A DNA stretch of 64,000 nucleotides from a virus: IMG/VR virus record IMGVR_UViG_3300020347_000003, positions 1 to 64,000 of that record, one strand, 5' to 3'. Position numbers and translations under genes: made by a program. A model generated the notes under the pieces. The model had not been told where the DNA came from and did not search any database. It saw nothing but the letters and a program-made list of their open reading frames with translations. The first letter of the stretch is position 1; every line of letters begins with the position of its first letter. Shown piece by piece: positions 46,366-54,880 of this stretch.

Positions 46366-46790
46366 CCGAATTTCTTGGCGAATGCCTTTAGATCGAGAGT
46401 TTCGAAACCACCAAACTCATCTACCACTCTAAATGCAAGTCTTCCTTTATTCTCAACTGGCTTTGCAGAATAAGATGTCAATCCAGATTTAAGGCCAGAG
46501 ATCTCATTGCCCTTGATAACCATTTTCTTAATCTTAGGAGCCTTGGCTTCTTCCAATTCCTCAAAGGTCTGGGCAACTACTTCTTCAATCTCTTCGTGAA
46601 TGCCAACCTCTTTCTTTGAAAGCTTAGTGAGAACGTCCAAAATCTGTGGAGCCCGTGTTCCAGTCTGCATCAGTGCTTGGTTAATATCACCCCACTGATA
46701 GAGTTCCTTGTCGCCTCTTTTCTTGTACTTACCAGGTGCCTCAGAGAGATCTTCCGGTGCCTCAGAGATGAATGTGGTGAAGTTTTTCAT
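46362..46790 (-). CDS. Hypothetical protein in virion chain (142 aa)
   Basis: MKNFTTFISEAPEDLSEAPG, basic N-terminal helix, then acidic helix (HEEIEEVVAQTFEELEEAKA) and a small C-terminal beta part. The N-terminal MKNFTTFISE pattern (short FxxFxxE leader) is shared with the neighbouring 46787 product (MISNFKNFYES) and 54880 product (MIKFRQYLEEA). Such leaders recur in marine T4-like virion-region proteins. Function unknown. Confidence 0.6.
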   Translation of the reverse strand: MKNFTTFISEAPEDLSEAPGKYKKRGDKELYQWGDINQALMQTGTRAPQILDVLTKLSKKEVGIHEEIEEVVAQTFEELEEAKAPKIKKMVIKGNEISGLKSGLTSYSAKPVENKGRLAFRVVDEFGGFETLDLKAFAKKFG

Positions 46791-47893
46791 TTTTTGCTCC
46801 GTGTATATTCTTTAAATGATTGTGTTCCGGGAGTGTCTTTCTTAAGCTTCTTTGTAAGCTCTGGAGTACCTTCGTCTCCGGCTCCATGCTCTTCTTTTGT
46901 AAACCCTCGGTAATTCAATAGGTGTTTTGGCATGATACCATCCTTCACCATATCTTTAAATACCTTATCTAAGGCTCTAACATCAAGATCATGAATTTGG
47001 GCAGTCTTGACGAGATTTCTTTCTGCATTGTGTGGATTCTTTTTGCGAAGATCTAAAAATGTACGAACGGCTTTCTTGTATGCCCTACCATTTAATTTTC
47101 TATCTAGGTATCGTACTAGATCTGGCATCATAGTCTTCATTGTACTATCGCTACCAAAGGCTCTTTCATCAAGCTTCTCGTCTAATGTTTCTTCTTTAAT
47201 TCCCCGAGCCTTCTTTTGAGCTGAAATCCATTTCTTAGCAATAGGTGATTTAGGATCTTTTGCAGCCCATTTACCCACGTCTTTATATGCTTTCAGAGCA
47301 ATAGCTTCGATATCAGTGTCACTAGAATTATCTAATATGATTAGGCTATTTCTGAAGAACCCTTGAAATTTTCCAATATTATTTTGTACTGATTTCCACA
47401 TGTTTATTACCTGGTCGTCAGGCAATGATCGTGGTCGCATTTTATTTCTTCCTAATGCAGTGTCTAAGTCTGTATTTACAAACAGCATTTTAACCTCATA
47501 GCCTAGAGCTCTTAGGCCCTCTGCTTGAGTTTTGATCTTATCGTAATCTTTACCAGTACCATCAATGACCAAACCAAGTCGGCCGTCGATTGCCTGCTTT
47601 AATTGCATACCGGTTAATTTCTTTGCTTTTGCTCTGGCCTTCTGACCCTGAGGGCTCATCAGACCTTTCGGTGTGAGATCCACTCCAGCCTTGGCAAGAG
47701 CAGCCTCAAATGCGGGGTCGGAATTAATAAGTTTAAATCCGTGTGCAAGTAAAGATGCCTTACCAACAACAAATGATTTACCAGAGCCTGGGCCACCAGC
47801 TAAGAAAACAGCCTTAAAGATTGCTGGGTCATTAATACCCTCTTCAAGTTCTGGTGTTTCGGATTCGTAAAAGTTTTTGAAATTAGAAATCAT
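46787..47893 (-). CDS. P-loop kinase, zeta-toxin-like (368 aa)
   Basis: Walker A FLAGGPGSGKSFVVGKASLL (31-50), then LINSDPAFEAAL, VIDGTGKDYDKIKTQAEGLR and VKMLFVNTDLDTALGRNKMR, the layout of zeta-toxin/polynucleotide-kinase-like P-loop proteins. The C-terminal 150 residues are a separate helical region. It may phosphorylate a nucleotide or sugar; in this chain it sits beside a nucleotidyltransferase. Starts with the FxxF leader type. Confidence 0.75.
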   Translation of the reverse strand: MISNFKNFYESETPELEEGINDPAIFKAVFLAGGPGSGKSFVVGKASLLAHGFKLINSDPAFEAALAKAGVDLTPKGLMSPQGQKARAKAKKLTGMQLKQAIDGRLGLVIDGTGKDYDKIKTQAEGLRALGYEVKMLFVNTDLDTALGRNKMRPRSLPDDQVINMWKSVQNNIGKFQGFFRNSLIILDNSSDTDIEAIALKAYKDVGKWAAKDPKSPIAKKWISAQKKARGIKEETLDEKLDERAFGSDSTMKTMMPDLVRYLDRKLNGRAYKKAVRTFLDLRKKNPHNAERNLVKTAQIHDLDVRALDKVFKDMVKDGIMPKHLLNYRGFTKEEHGAGDEGTPELTKKLKKDTPGTQSFKEYTRSKK

Positions 47894-47896
47894 GTC

Positions 47897-49654
47897 CTAT
47901 TTAACCTTAGCAGCAAGATCCTTATCTGCCTTGCCCCATGTTCCTTTAGATTTAGTAGCAAAACTATTTACTCTTGCAAGACCCCATTGAGTTGGAGTAG
48001 TGCCAGGTCTGTGACCTGTTCTCCAAGCTGCAACACCCCGATCAAATACTTTCTTTAAAATTCCATAAGGCATTCCTGATTTTGCAGCCTTATCTTTTAA
48101 TGCTTTTTCTGGGTTACTCTCAAAGATGAACTCGACAGATTCTGCAAGATCAAGTACCTCTGACATAATATCAAATTCTTCGGTCTTGGTTGCTACGAGT
48201 ACCTTTTCGAATTCAGCCTGTTGCTTGAGCCACTTTTCTTTCCATGCCTTATAGACCTTAAAGCGATTATCGAATTTAACTCCGCCCTTTCCAGCCATTA
48301 GCATGTGTGGTCGCTTTTTTGGCATCATATCTCTCTTTGAAGCCTCCGTAACCTCATTGCGTTTGCTTTTCTGATATGACTTATATTCTTTACGTCTCTC
48401 TGCATCTGCTTTCTTCTCTGCAGGAGTCATCTGCGATACTGGTTTCTTGCGCTCTCCATACATATCCTTAAATCTCTTGGTATGCTTAGATGGTTTGGTT
48501 CCTTTTTCTCGAGCTTCTTTATCACCAGGTGCATCAGTGTATGCTGCCGGATTGTCATCATCTACCTTGGTCTTTCTTTTGAAATGTGCCTCACGATCGT
48601 CTTTCTTATCTTGTGCGACACCTGTGTAGTACTTAGAGGATTCTTCAACGTCAATTTTCTTTGACATTCTTTCTTTCTCAGCCGCTTTTACAGCAGGTAA
48701 TTTCTTCTTGACCATATTCTTAATTTTGGCACCAGAAATTTTCTTAATCTTTTTTTCGATTGCTTGTTTCTGAGATATGGAAAGATCAGCGTAATTCTTA
48801 CCCTTTGCAAACTTATCCTTTAGGGCCTTCTTTACCTGCTTTTCAGCACGACCTTTTAACTTCTCCTTTCCAGCCTTTTTCTTCATTGATCGAGCTCTTG
48901 CACGAGCAATCTTCTTGCCATGTTTCTTCATGACGATGGCTCTCTTTCGTCTTTGAGCCATATCCATAACCTCGTCTAAGGTCATTTCTTCGTTAATATC
49001 TTCATCGATACCCATACCATTCCTCACTGCATCGAGTACTTGTTGTGCTTTAGATTGTAATCTTTTGGGAAGACCTTTCTTAAATGTATTAAGATCATTA
49101 TCTGCCGCTAGAGCTCTCATTTTAGAGGCTGACATACCAGATACGTCATCGGCGTCTGGGTCTCGTTCTCCCGCAGAAATAACTTCTATTGAATCAAATG
49201 TGTAGTCTTTACCGTTATACTTATTTAAGAGTGTTTTAAACTCTCCCACACGATCTGAACCCACGACCAAGACCATATTCTTATATTGTCTTTGCAATTG
49301 AGCAGCAACTTGAATAATGGTCTTTGCAGATGATTTTACAACGATTTTACCAAATGCTGCTTGAGCAAACTTGATCTTATCATCGTACGAAAGGGGGTTC
49401 TTTTTGGGATCTGAGGAATGCGAAAGATAGATTGCTGGGACAGCCTTTCTGGCTTTTGCCTCTGAGGCTACCTTAAGGGCTAATTTTTCATGCCCTGATG
49501 TTACGGGGTTCATTCTGCCCCACGATACTACAACAGTATCCGATTTGGCTGCCTCATCAAGTTCTGGTTTCGTGTTAATATACTTCGAACCACTTTTGAT
49601 AGCATCAGCATCTTTCTTTTTGGACGATTTCTTTTTCTTAGCTTCCGGTTCCAT
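47897..49654 (-). CDS. Nucleotidylyltransferase fused to a long basic tail (585 aa)
   Basis: Residues 40-230: TVVVSWGRMNPVTSGHEKLA carries the (T/H)xGH motif at 52-55 and GMSASKMRALA the second motif, so the domain belongs to the NMNAT/cytidylyltransferase superfamily. The C-terminal 350 residues are Lys-rich, helical, with repeated basic blocks. The open frame extends to 49789, but a late box at 49695-49702 lies inside it; ATG at 49652-49654 has AAGGGAAAG upstream. Function unknown; NAD or CDP chemistry is possible. Confidence 0.75.
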   Translation of the reverse strand: MEPEAKKKKSSKKKDADAIKSGSKYINTKPELDEAAKSDTVVVSWGRMNPVTSGHEKLALKVASEAKARKAVPAIYLSHSSDPKKNPLSYDDKIKFAQAAFGKIVVKSSAKTIIQVAAQLQRQYKNMVLVVGSDRVGEFKTLLNKYNGKDYTFDSIEVISAGERDPDADDVSGMSASKMRALAADNDLNTFKKGLPKRLQSKAQQVLDAVRNGMGIDEDINEEMTLDEVMDMAQRRKRAIVMKKHGKKIARARARSMKKKAGKEKLKGRAEKQVKKALKDKFAKGKNYADLSISQKQAIEKKIKKISGAKIKNMVKKKLPAVKAAEKERMSKKIDVEESSKYYTGVAQDKKDDREAHFKRKTKVDDDNPAAYTDAPGDKEAREKGTKPSKHTKRFKDMYGERKKPVSQMTPAEKKADAERRKEYKSYQKSKRNEVTEASKRDMMPKKRPHMLMAGKGGVKFDNRFKVYKAWKEKWLKQQAEFEKVLVATKTEEFDIMSEVLDLAESVEFIFESNPEKALKDKAAKSGMPYGILKKVFDRGVAAWRTGHRPGTTPTQWGLARVNSFATKSKGTWGKADKDLAAKVK

Positions 49655-49694
49655 CTTTCCCTTGGCCTTATTGTTTGAATAGAGGTAACTGTTA

Positions 49695-49702
49695 TATTTA
49701 TA
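49695..49702 (-). promoter_or_regulatory. T4-type late promoter box TATAAATA
   Basis: Exact TATAAATA on the minus strand, 40 nt upstream of the chosen ATG of the nucleotidylyltransferase gene and just past the end of the glycosyltransferase gene. Drives the chain of virion-region genes at 49.65-45.7 kb. Confidence 0.8.
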
Positions 49703-49715
49703 ATAAAATGAGTCT

Positions 49716-50459
49716 TTATTTCGATTTTGTGGTGTTGACAGGGTGATGAGTTGCGCCATCTCCCTTATAGTTCTGTCCAAACGATTCAACCCACTTATAA
49801 TTCATCACAGAAGAACATTCCCATATCGTAGAGTCGCGGATCCAACCAATTGCAGCAGTGGGGTCCATGATTGCCATCGGTACCTGTGTGAAACCTTTCC
49901 TGCTACCAAGAAAGTACATATTATCAACAGCAGATACGACACCATGCATTTCGATTTCATCTAGCATATCTTTAGCTGCATGCCATGAGATGGCATATGC
50001 GTGTGCCCCCTCGTGTCCATGAATTCTTCGCAGATATCTTGGTGGTCCTGATTCCACGTGATCAAAGTTTTCAGGATCTGGAGCCTTATAACCAAGAACA
50101 ATAATTTCACCATTGCGAATGGGTACTGGTCTTGGGTCATGCAACATAATTGCATCATGCTCAAGAATCACAGCTGTTTCTTTGTTATCACGAATTTTCT
50201 TCCATATCTTCGCGTGACCGGCAGTACAAAGTTGTGCTGCAGCTACCCAGGTGGTTCGATTAATATGTCTCTTTAGACCAATCGAATTCCATGCTGCATT
50301 AGGATCTACCTGATAGAAACCTTCAAAGTATTCCCACGGTAATCCTACTTTATCGCAAGATTCTGCTGCAGTCTTTGCATAGGCATAAGATGTCTCAGTC
50401 GGTACCCTGAGAATATAAGCCTTGTCAATTGTACTTCTACCTCTATCTACGTCTGTCAT
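49716..50459 (-). CDS. GT25-like glycosyltransferase (247 aa)
   Basis: GT25-type pattern: KAYILRVPTETSYAYAKTAA, AAQLCTAGHAKIWKKIRDN and AVILEHDAIMLHDPRP (D-x-x near the metal site), then HAYAISWHAAKDMLDEI. The family includes LPS galactosyltransferases. First of a second glycan island at 49.7-53.4 kb. ATGA overlap with the sulfotransferase upstream. Confidence 0.85.
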   Translation of the reverse strand: MTDVDRGRSTIDKAYILRVPTETSYAYAKTAAESCDKVGLPWEYFEGFYQVDPNAAWNSIGLKRHINRTTWVAAAQLCTAGHAKIWKKIRDNKETAVILEHDAIMLHDPRPVPIRNGEIIVLGYKAPDPENFDHVESGPPRYLRRIHGHEGAHAYAISWHAAKDMLDEIEMHGVVSAVDNMYFLGSRKGFTQVPMAIMDPTAAIGWIRDSTIWECSSVMNYKWVESFGQNYKGDGATHHPVNTTKSK

Positions 50460-51127
50460 GATAATTGCAGTCCTGTTTCCAATTCAATAATTTTTTCAAA
50501 ATCTTTTTCATAATATCTTTTCACTGCGTCCATTGTTTTCTGGTCGTAGTATTGATCAATCAAATCAGCGTCTTTTGGTGTAAACCCCGATTTAAATTTT
50601 TGGAGATCATTCTGTGGTACTACATTATGCTGTTTGGCAAATGCATCTACATATCTGTCTAGTTTATTATATAACCACCAATCGCCATAGTCAACATCAC
50701 CCACACGGGCATAATCCGTCTGTAGTATTCTATTCGATGGATCTGATTCGTGTCTACCCTCTTTGAACAGATGTCTAAATTCACTGACACTCTTTTCTCG
50801 GCCTCGTCTCAAAAAGAAATAGAGGCTTAGTTGTCTCATCAACGGATCACGAATTACTGATATAACTCGCTTACTGGCCAATTCACTTGGGCCGACAACG
50901 TTATTACGAAATAACTCATCGAGCGTTAAATGAATGAATCGATAATTCAACTGGTATTTTTTAAGGAGTCGAGGGTCAACATTATGACTTGGAATGCCGC
51001 AGTCGTTGACCTCAGTCCATTTATCATTCATATCACAGAAATTTTGTATAAAGAATTGAGCAAGACTAGAGCTTGCATTCTTTGGGATTCTGAGATATAC
51101 AAAATTGTATCGTTCACATATTACCAT
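50456..51127 (-). CDS. Sulfotransferase-family protein (223 aa)
   Basis: MVICERYNFVYLRIPKNASS is the Sulfotransfer_2-type 5'-phosphate loop (RIPKNASSSL), followed by IHLTLDELF and VISVIRDPLMRQLSLYFFLR (3'-phosphate region with RxPxxR-like). It would use PAPS to sulfate a glycan. ATG at 51125-51127 with GAGGTAGTA upstream is chosen. Confidence 0.85.
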   Translation of the reverse strand: MVICERYNFVYLRIPKNASSSLAQFFIQNFCDMNDKWTEVNDCGIPSHNVDPRLLKKYQLNYRFIHLTLDELFRNNVVGPSELASKRVISVIRDPLMRQLSLYFFLRRGREKSVSEFRHLFKEGRHESDPSNRILQTDYARVGDVDYGDWWLYNKLDRYVDAFAKQHNVVPQNDLQKFKSGFTPKDADLIDQYYDQKTMDAVKRYYEKDFEKIIELETGLQLS

Positions 51128-51129
51128 TA

Positions 51130-51681
51130 CTACCTCATTTTTGTCATAGAAGGCGAGTCCAATGCACTTGTAATGCATTGTAAGCTATCATATCTGATTT
51201 CACCAAACAGATGCCGTTGCAGCCCATCAATCTTACCAATGTTCTTATTTATCATGTCATTAAAAGACAGCACGTAGACATCATTTTGCTTACCCCATAG
51301 TTCAATTTCGTTTAAACGAAGGGGTGGGGTTTTTCTACCCGTGGCCTCATTCCATCGCTCATACGATTCTAAAATTTCTTCTCTATCTCTCAGCAGGAGA
51401 ATCTTTTTTGTATCCTGCAGTAAGGTTTGCCTTTGACTATCATAAGGTAGGTGGGATACAGCAAAGGTATCATCCCTCAGATATGTGATTGCGTCTTTGA
51501 ATTTGAGCTTTCGTGTGAACTTACCTGGATTCGTTCTGGCCTCATCCATCTTATCAGCTTTGTATTTCTGAAAATTGTTTGGGTTGAAGTGCATGTAGCT
51601 CTGTTCTATACCAAACTCTACTAATAGATTGCTACACAGATAGGTACCTGCTTTAGGTAGACTAATAATCAGTGTCTTCAT
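51130..51681 (-). CDS. Second sulfotransferase-like P-loop protein (183 aa)
   Basis: MKTLIISLPKAGTYLCSNLL carries the 5'-phosphosulfate loop (LPKAGTYL), and KKILLLRDREEILESYERWN matches the 3'-phosphate-binding stretch. Short version of the sulfotransferase fold. Lies 2 nt upstream of the other sulfotransferase in the transcript. Confidence 0.8.
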   Translation of the reverse strand: MKTLIISLPKAGTYLCSNLLVEFGIEQSYMHFNPNNFQKYKADKMDEARTNPGKFTRKLKFKDAITYLRDDTFAVSHLPYDSQRQTLLQDTKKILLLRDREEILESYERWNEATGRKTPPLRLNEIELWGKQNDVYVLSFNDMINKNIGKIDGLQRHLFGEIRYDSLQCITSALDSPSMTKMR

Positions 51682-52168
51682 GGTATTTTAACCCAACGTT
51701 TTTGTTATTTTCAATGTGAAGTCGGGACCCCTTTGGTGCATGAATTATTGTAGATACATCAATTAATTCATTCCAAAAGCGAATCCATTCGGTATTCAAG
51801 TCAGCTGCAATTGCTTGTCTCACCCAAGAATCTTTATTGAATACTCTATCCGTAGATGATACCCAATTATTTGAGAACAATAAATCAAAACCATACAGTT
51901 CAAACTCATCATATCCTTCTGTTCTCAAATGATTATATGCATTATGACCAGTATTCCAAGCCACATTGATACCACCTTTCTGTGTCATAAATGGCTTAGG
52001 TAATACCTTTAATTTTGGATTGTTCTTTTGTCTCTTTATGACCTTTTGATCACTGGCAAATATCACATCGACATCTGCCTCTGTCATATTAAAGCCCACC
52101 TTATACCCCTCTAAATCGGACGAATAATACTTACTCGATGGGCCATTGCCTAACAGAATTGCTTTCAT
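51662..52168 (-). CDS. Glycan-related protein, GT42/DUF115-like N-terminus (168 aa)
   Basis: LLGNGPSSKYYSSDLEGYKV and FNMTEADVDVIFASDQKVIK resemble the N-terminus of DUF115/sialyltransferase-like proteins (GNGPS motif, then ...ASD). EGYDEFELYGFDLLFS continues the pattern. Role in glycan synthesis inferred from its neighbours. Confidence 0.6.
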   Translation of the reverse strand: MKAILLGNGPSSKYYSSDLEGYKVGFNMTEADVDVIFASDQKVIKRQKNNPKLKVLPKPFMTQKGGINVAWNTGHNAYNHLRTEGYDEFELYGFDLLFSNNWVSSTDRVFNKDSWVRQAIAADLNTEWIRFWNELIDVSTIIHAPKGSRLHIENNKNVGLKYHEDTDY

Positions 52169-52689
52169 GCGAGCAAATCACGCTCACGATACCGACCAGT
52201 CGTCCTCACTACAGTAGGAATATCACCACGTAAATCCTCAATGATATCTACCCACTCCTGATGTGATTTCAGAGTACAGTGTGCGTTCTCACCATTGGGT
52301 AATATGGCTTTGGCAGGTGAGGTTGCGATTTGGAAATACACAAATTTGGTAGCGTAACTGTAAATTTCTTTGATGACATCACGGACATACATTTCGGGTA
52401 TGTGTTCCAATACATCTGTATTAATCACAGCATCCCATTCACCTATTGGTTTATTGTTGAACATTCTAACGCCCGGATCATATCGATAGAGCTCTACAAG
52501 ACCCCAATACTGATGTAGATTATGTGGAGGATTATATTGGGTGCCATGACCACAGCCATAATCAATCAAAGATTTGCAACGAAACTGTTCTAGCATTTCT
52601 TTAATGTCATCCTTTGCTCTAATGACCGGATCATTATTTTCATATCCGCCATTGTCATAGAACTCTTGGTATTGCTCTAAGTATTTCAT
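52165..52689 (-). CDS. Class I SAM methyltransferase (174 aa)
   Basis: KSLIDYGCGHGTQYNPPHNL is motif I; WDAVINTDVLEHIPEMYVRD is motif IV with the HIPE tail typical of small-molecule methyltransferases. ATGA chained in the glycan island. Substrate unknown. Confidence 0.85.
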   Translation of the reverse strand: MKYLEQYQEFYDNGGYENNDPVIRAKDDIKEMLEQFRCKSLIDYGCGHGTQYNPPHNLHQYWGLVELYRYDPGVRMFNNKPIGEWDAVINTDVLEHIPEMYVRDVIKEIYSYATKFVYFQIATSPAKAILPNGENAHCTLKSHQEWVDIIEDLRGDIPTVVRTTGRYRERDLLA

Positions 52690-53408
52690 TCTGGTCCTTT
52701 TAATATATGATGTAGATCAAAATCAACTTTCATCTTATCTTTGTGATTTCGGTGATAGTGGATAAGGCTTGCATCAAAGCGTTTTTCGATTGGATTCAGT
52801 CCCAAATGATAATTAAACTGTACTGGTAATGCTGAGTGCTTACCCTGATTACGAATCAGACTGTTTATTATGCCTTGATCAAAACCACCCATTTGATTCT
52901 CTAGGCTGGTTCTTTGCTTGTCTCTTTCTTCAATTGTTTGTGCAAATTCGAACATCTCGTCGTACATGCTTCGAGGGAATATTACGACACCCGAATTGAT
53001 ATGACCATGTTTACCGAACCACTCCAACCCAGGCTTATTTTTCCACCGATTTGTCGACATCATCCACCAAGCAGAAATTGCATTGGTATCTGCATGATCG
53101 AAAACATTTTGAGACTTTTTTGTGGCGAGAATATCACTATCGATGAAACAAAGATAGTCAAAATTATGAAACCATTCACGTGTACCCTGGTCCATAAAGG
53201 GGGTAAAGATGCCGTAAAAGGGAGGGATGTTATTAGGTAAATCGTGATCGAAAAAAGAATATGTAGCCCCGACTCTTTCTGCATATGCTGATATGGATGC
53301 TCGGGACATTTTATGGTAACCAGTGCCTGTTTTTACATACGCACCGGCTCGAGACTTTACAAGTACTTCTTGGTTTGGATCTCTATAATATTGGTAAATT
53401 AAATTCAT
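52686..53408 (-). CDS. GT-A-type glycosyltransferase (240 aa)
   Basis: YLCFIDSDILATKKSQNVF carries the DxD metal motif; INSGVVIFPRSMYDEMFEFA and FDQGIINSLIRNQ are the acceptor-side segments seen in GT8-like enzymes. Last of the glycan island reading from the 53.7 kb side. Confidence 0.8.
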   Translation of the reverse strand: MNLIYQYYRDPNQEVLVKSRAGAYVKTGTGYHKMSRASISAYAERVGATYSFFDHDLPNNIPPFYGIFTPFMDQGTREWFHNFDYLCFIDSDILATKKSQNVFDHADTNAISAWWMMSTNRWKNKPGLEWFGKHGHINSGVVIFPRSMYDEMFEFAQTIEERDKQRTSLENQMGGFDQGIINSLIRNQGKHSALPVQFNYHLGLNPIEKRFDASLIHYHRNHKDKMKVDFDLHHILKGPE

Positions 53409-53428
53409 AACAAAAAAATATTCAACCT

Positions 53429-53533
53429 TTAGATATTAATATTGTCAATCCCATAATACAACGCACCGAAAAAGAGTAGAATCAATGCTAAATCTTTCCA
53501 ATCTTTAGGACTCTTAGGATCAAACTCACTCAT
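53429..53533 (-). CDS. Tiny membrane peptide (34 aa)
   Basis: MSEFDPKSPKDWKDLALILL, then FFGALYYGIDNINI: a short hydrophobic helix. Its start lies in the end of the 53526-53714 gene. Role unknown. Confidence 0.5.
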   Translation of the reverse strand: MSEFDPKSPKDWKDLALILLFFGALYYGIDNINI

Positions 53534-53714
53534 TTTCATCCGATTCTGAATACTGATCAGGGAATTGTTCTCTATGTGCTGTAAGCATTAGTTCCTCAGT
53601 ATCAAACTCCTGTACAGTAGCGTCATCACGATACGATACAACAGTAGATTCGCTTAAAGAAAATGCTCCATCGTTGATGATAAAATGACCTTCTGTTTTA
53701 GTTAATATAGCCAT
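53526..53714 (-). CDS. Small hypothetical protein (62 aa)
   Basis: MAILTKTEGHFIINDGAFSL, then ESTVVSYRDDATVQEFDTEE and an acidic end. Beta-rich; its start overlaps the adhesin gene's stop by 1 nt. It could be a chaperone or partner for the adhesin; that is a guess from position. Confidence 0.6.
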   Translation of the reverse strand: MAILTKTEGHFIINDGAFSLSESTVVSYRDDATVQEFDTEELMLTAHREQFPDQYSESDENE

Positions 53715-54880
53715 TATGCTGATCCTCCATCATAGAATGTCCAGTTATCGTTAGTGATCAAACTAGTTCTTGCCGTCTCGGCCGCACCACCTGCTGTATA
53801 TTGACTGGATCCAAAGAAGGCTTTAGCATTAGTAAACCCTACATTTTGAGCTTCCCAATTAATTAACAGTGCATCATAACGTGCTGTGGGCAGAGCAACA
53901 GGCGCTACTACAAAGTCGGAGAGGGATGAGTAATATGTGTTTAGAGCTGATATATCAAGGTTCTCAACGCCAATAACATCAAAAGTAGCAGCATCTCTAC
54001 CTGTAAATTCAAACAAACCATTCATTGATAGAACACTTGAGGTATCCCAACCACTCACATCAATCGATGCACAATTATAACAATTTCTAAATAACTCATT
54101 CAAGAATCGGAAGGATGAGGTATCCCAACTACTTAAATCAATCGATGTAAGACTATAGCAACTGTAAAACATCAGATCCGCCCGAGTAACATTTGATGTA
54201 TCCATAGTACTTAGATCAACCGATGTTAGATTGTCACAATTTCGAAGCATATAGGTCAGACTATCAAGAGATGAAGTATCACAAACACCACTAGTAAAGC
54301 TAGTCATGTTAGAGCATCCACTAAATGAGTACCTAAGATCCTGCCAGCCTACTTTACCAAGGTTAGTTACTGCAATAACTTTCGTGCAGTCAGCTCCGGT
54401 GTGCCCGGAAAAGACTCCGTTGCCAGCGTTGAACTTTATGCTAGGGAACGTGCCAGTGATACTGATTGAGTGATCTCCAGCAGATGCATATGTGTGTATT
54501 AAACCGGAGTCAGTGTATGACGTAGCTGTTGTTGTTGAACCATCACCCCAATCGATAGTTGCATCAATTGTTAAATTACTGACAGGTATAGTCATTGACT
54601 CATTAGATGTTGTAGTCCTAACAGTCATTTGAAATGGTGCTACATCATCCTCATCACCTTTTGCGTCCCAAAATCCTTTACTTAATTCACCTCTGTTTAT
54701 ATCACCAGTATCACCAACTTTACGAACTTTAATATAAGTTAGTTGGGCAGTGCCGCCTGGAGGTGTAAATGTTCTAATTCCTGCTGCCACTGTTCCGTTT
54801 GCATCAGAGTATGTGTCTGCTGCTGTAGCTGCATCATCATATTCCCAATTAGGGTTGTTTGGAATTGCTACGAATGCCAT
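53714..54880 (-). CDS. BspA-like (DUF285) leucine-rich-repeat protein, probable adhesin (388 aa)
   Basis: N-terminal 100 residues are virion-like; a PKD-like segment (TIDWGDGSTTTATSYTDSGL) follows, then repeats of about 24 residues with LTSVDLSTMDTSNVTRADLM and LTSIDLSSWDTSSFRFLNEL, the BspA-like pattern of surface proteins. The C-terminal part is Ala/Thr-rich. Such repeats bind host surfaces; a tail-fibre tip or decoration is likely. Coupled to the ligase-like gene upstream. Confidence 0.8.
   Translation of the reverse strand: MAFVAIPNNPNWEYDDAATAADTYSDANGTVAAGIRTFTPPGGTAQLTYIKVRKVGDTGDINRGELSKGFWDAKGDEDDVAPFQMTVRTTTSNESMTIPVSNLTIDATIDWGDGSTTTATSYTDSGLIHTYASAGDHSISITGTFPSIKFNAGNGVFSGHTGADCTKVIAVTNLGKVGWQDLRYSFSGCSNMTSFTSGVCDTSSLDSLTYMLRNCDNLTSVDLSTMDTSNVTRADLMFYSCYSLTSIDLSSWDTSSFRFLNELFRNCYNCASIDVSGWDTSSVLSMNGLFEFTGRDAATFDVIGVENLDISALNTYYSSLSDFVVAPVALPTARYDALLINWEAQNVGFTNAKAFFGSSQYTAGGAAETARTSLITNDNWTFYDGGSA

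Noticed and set aside
53420-53450. TTGACA upstream of the GT-A gene
   Set aside because: The sequence at 17 bp is TTGAAT, only a weak -10, so not listed as a promoter.
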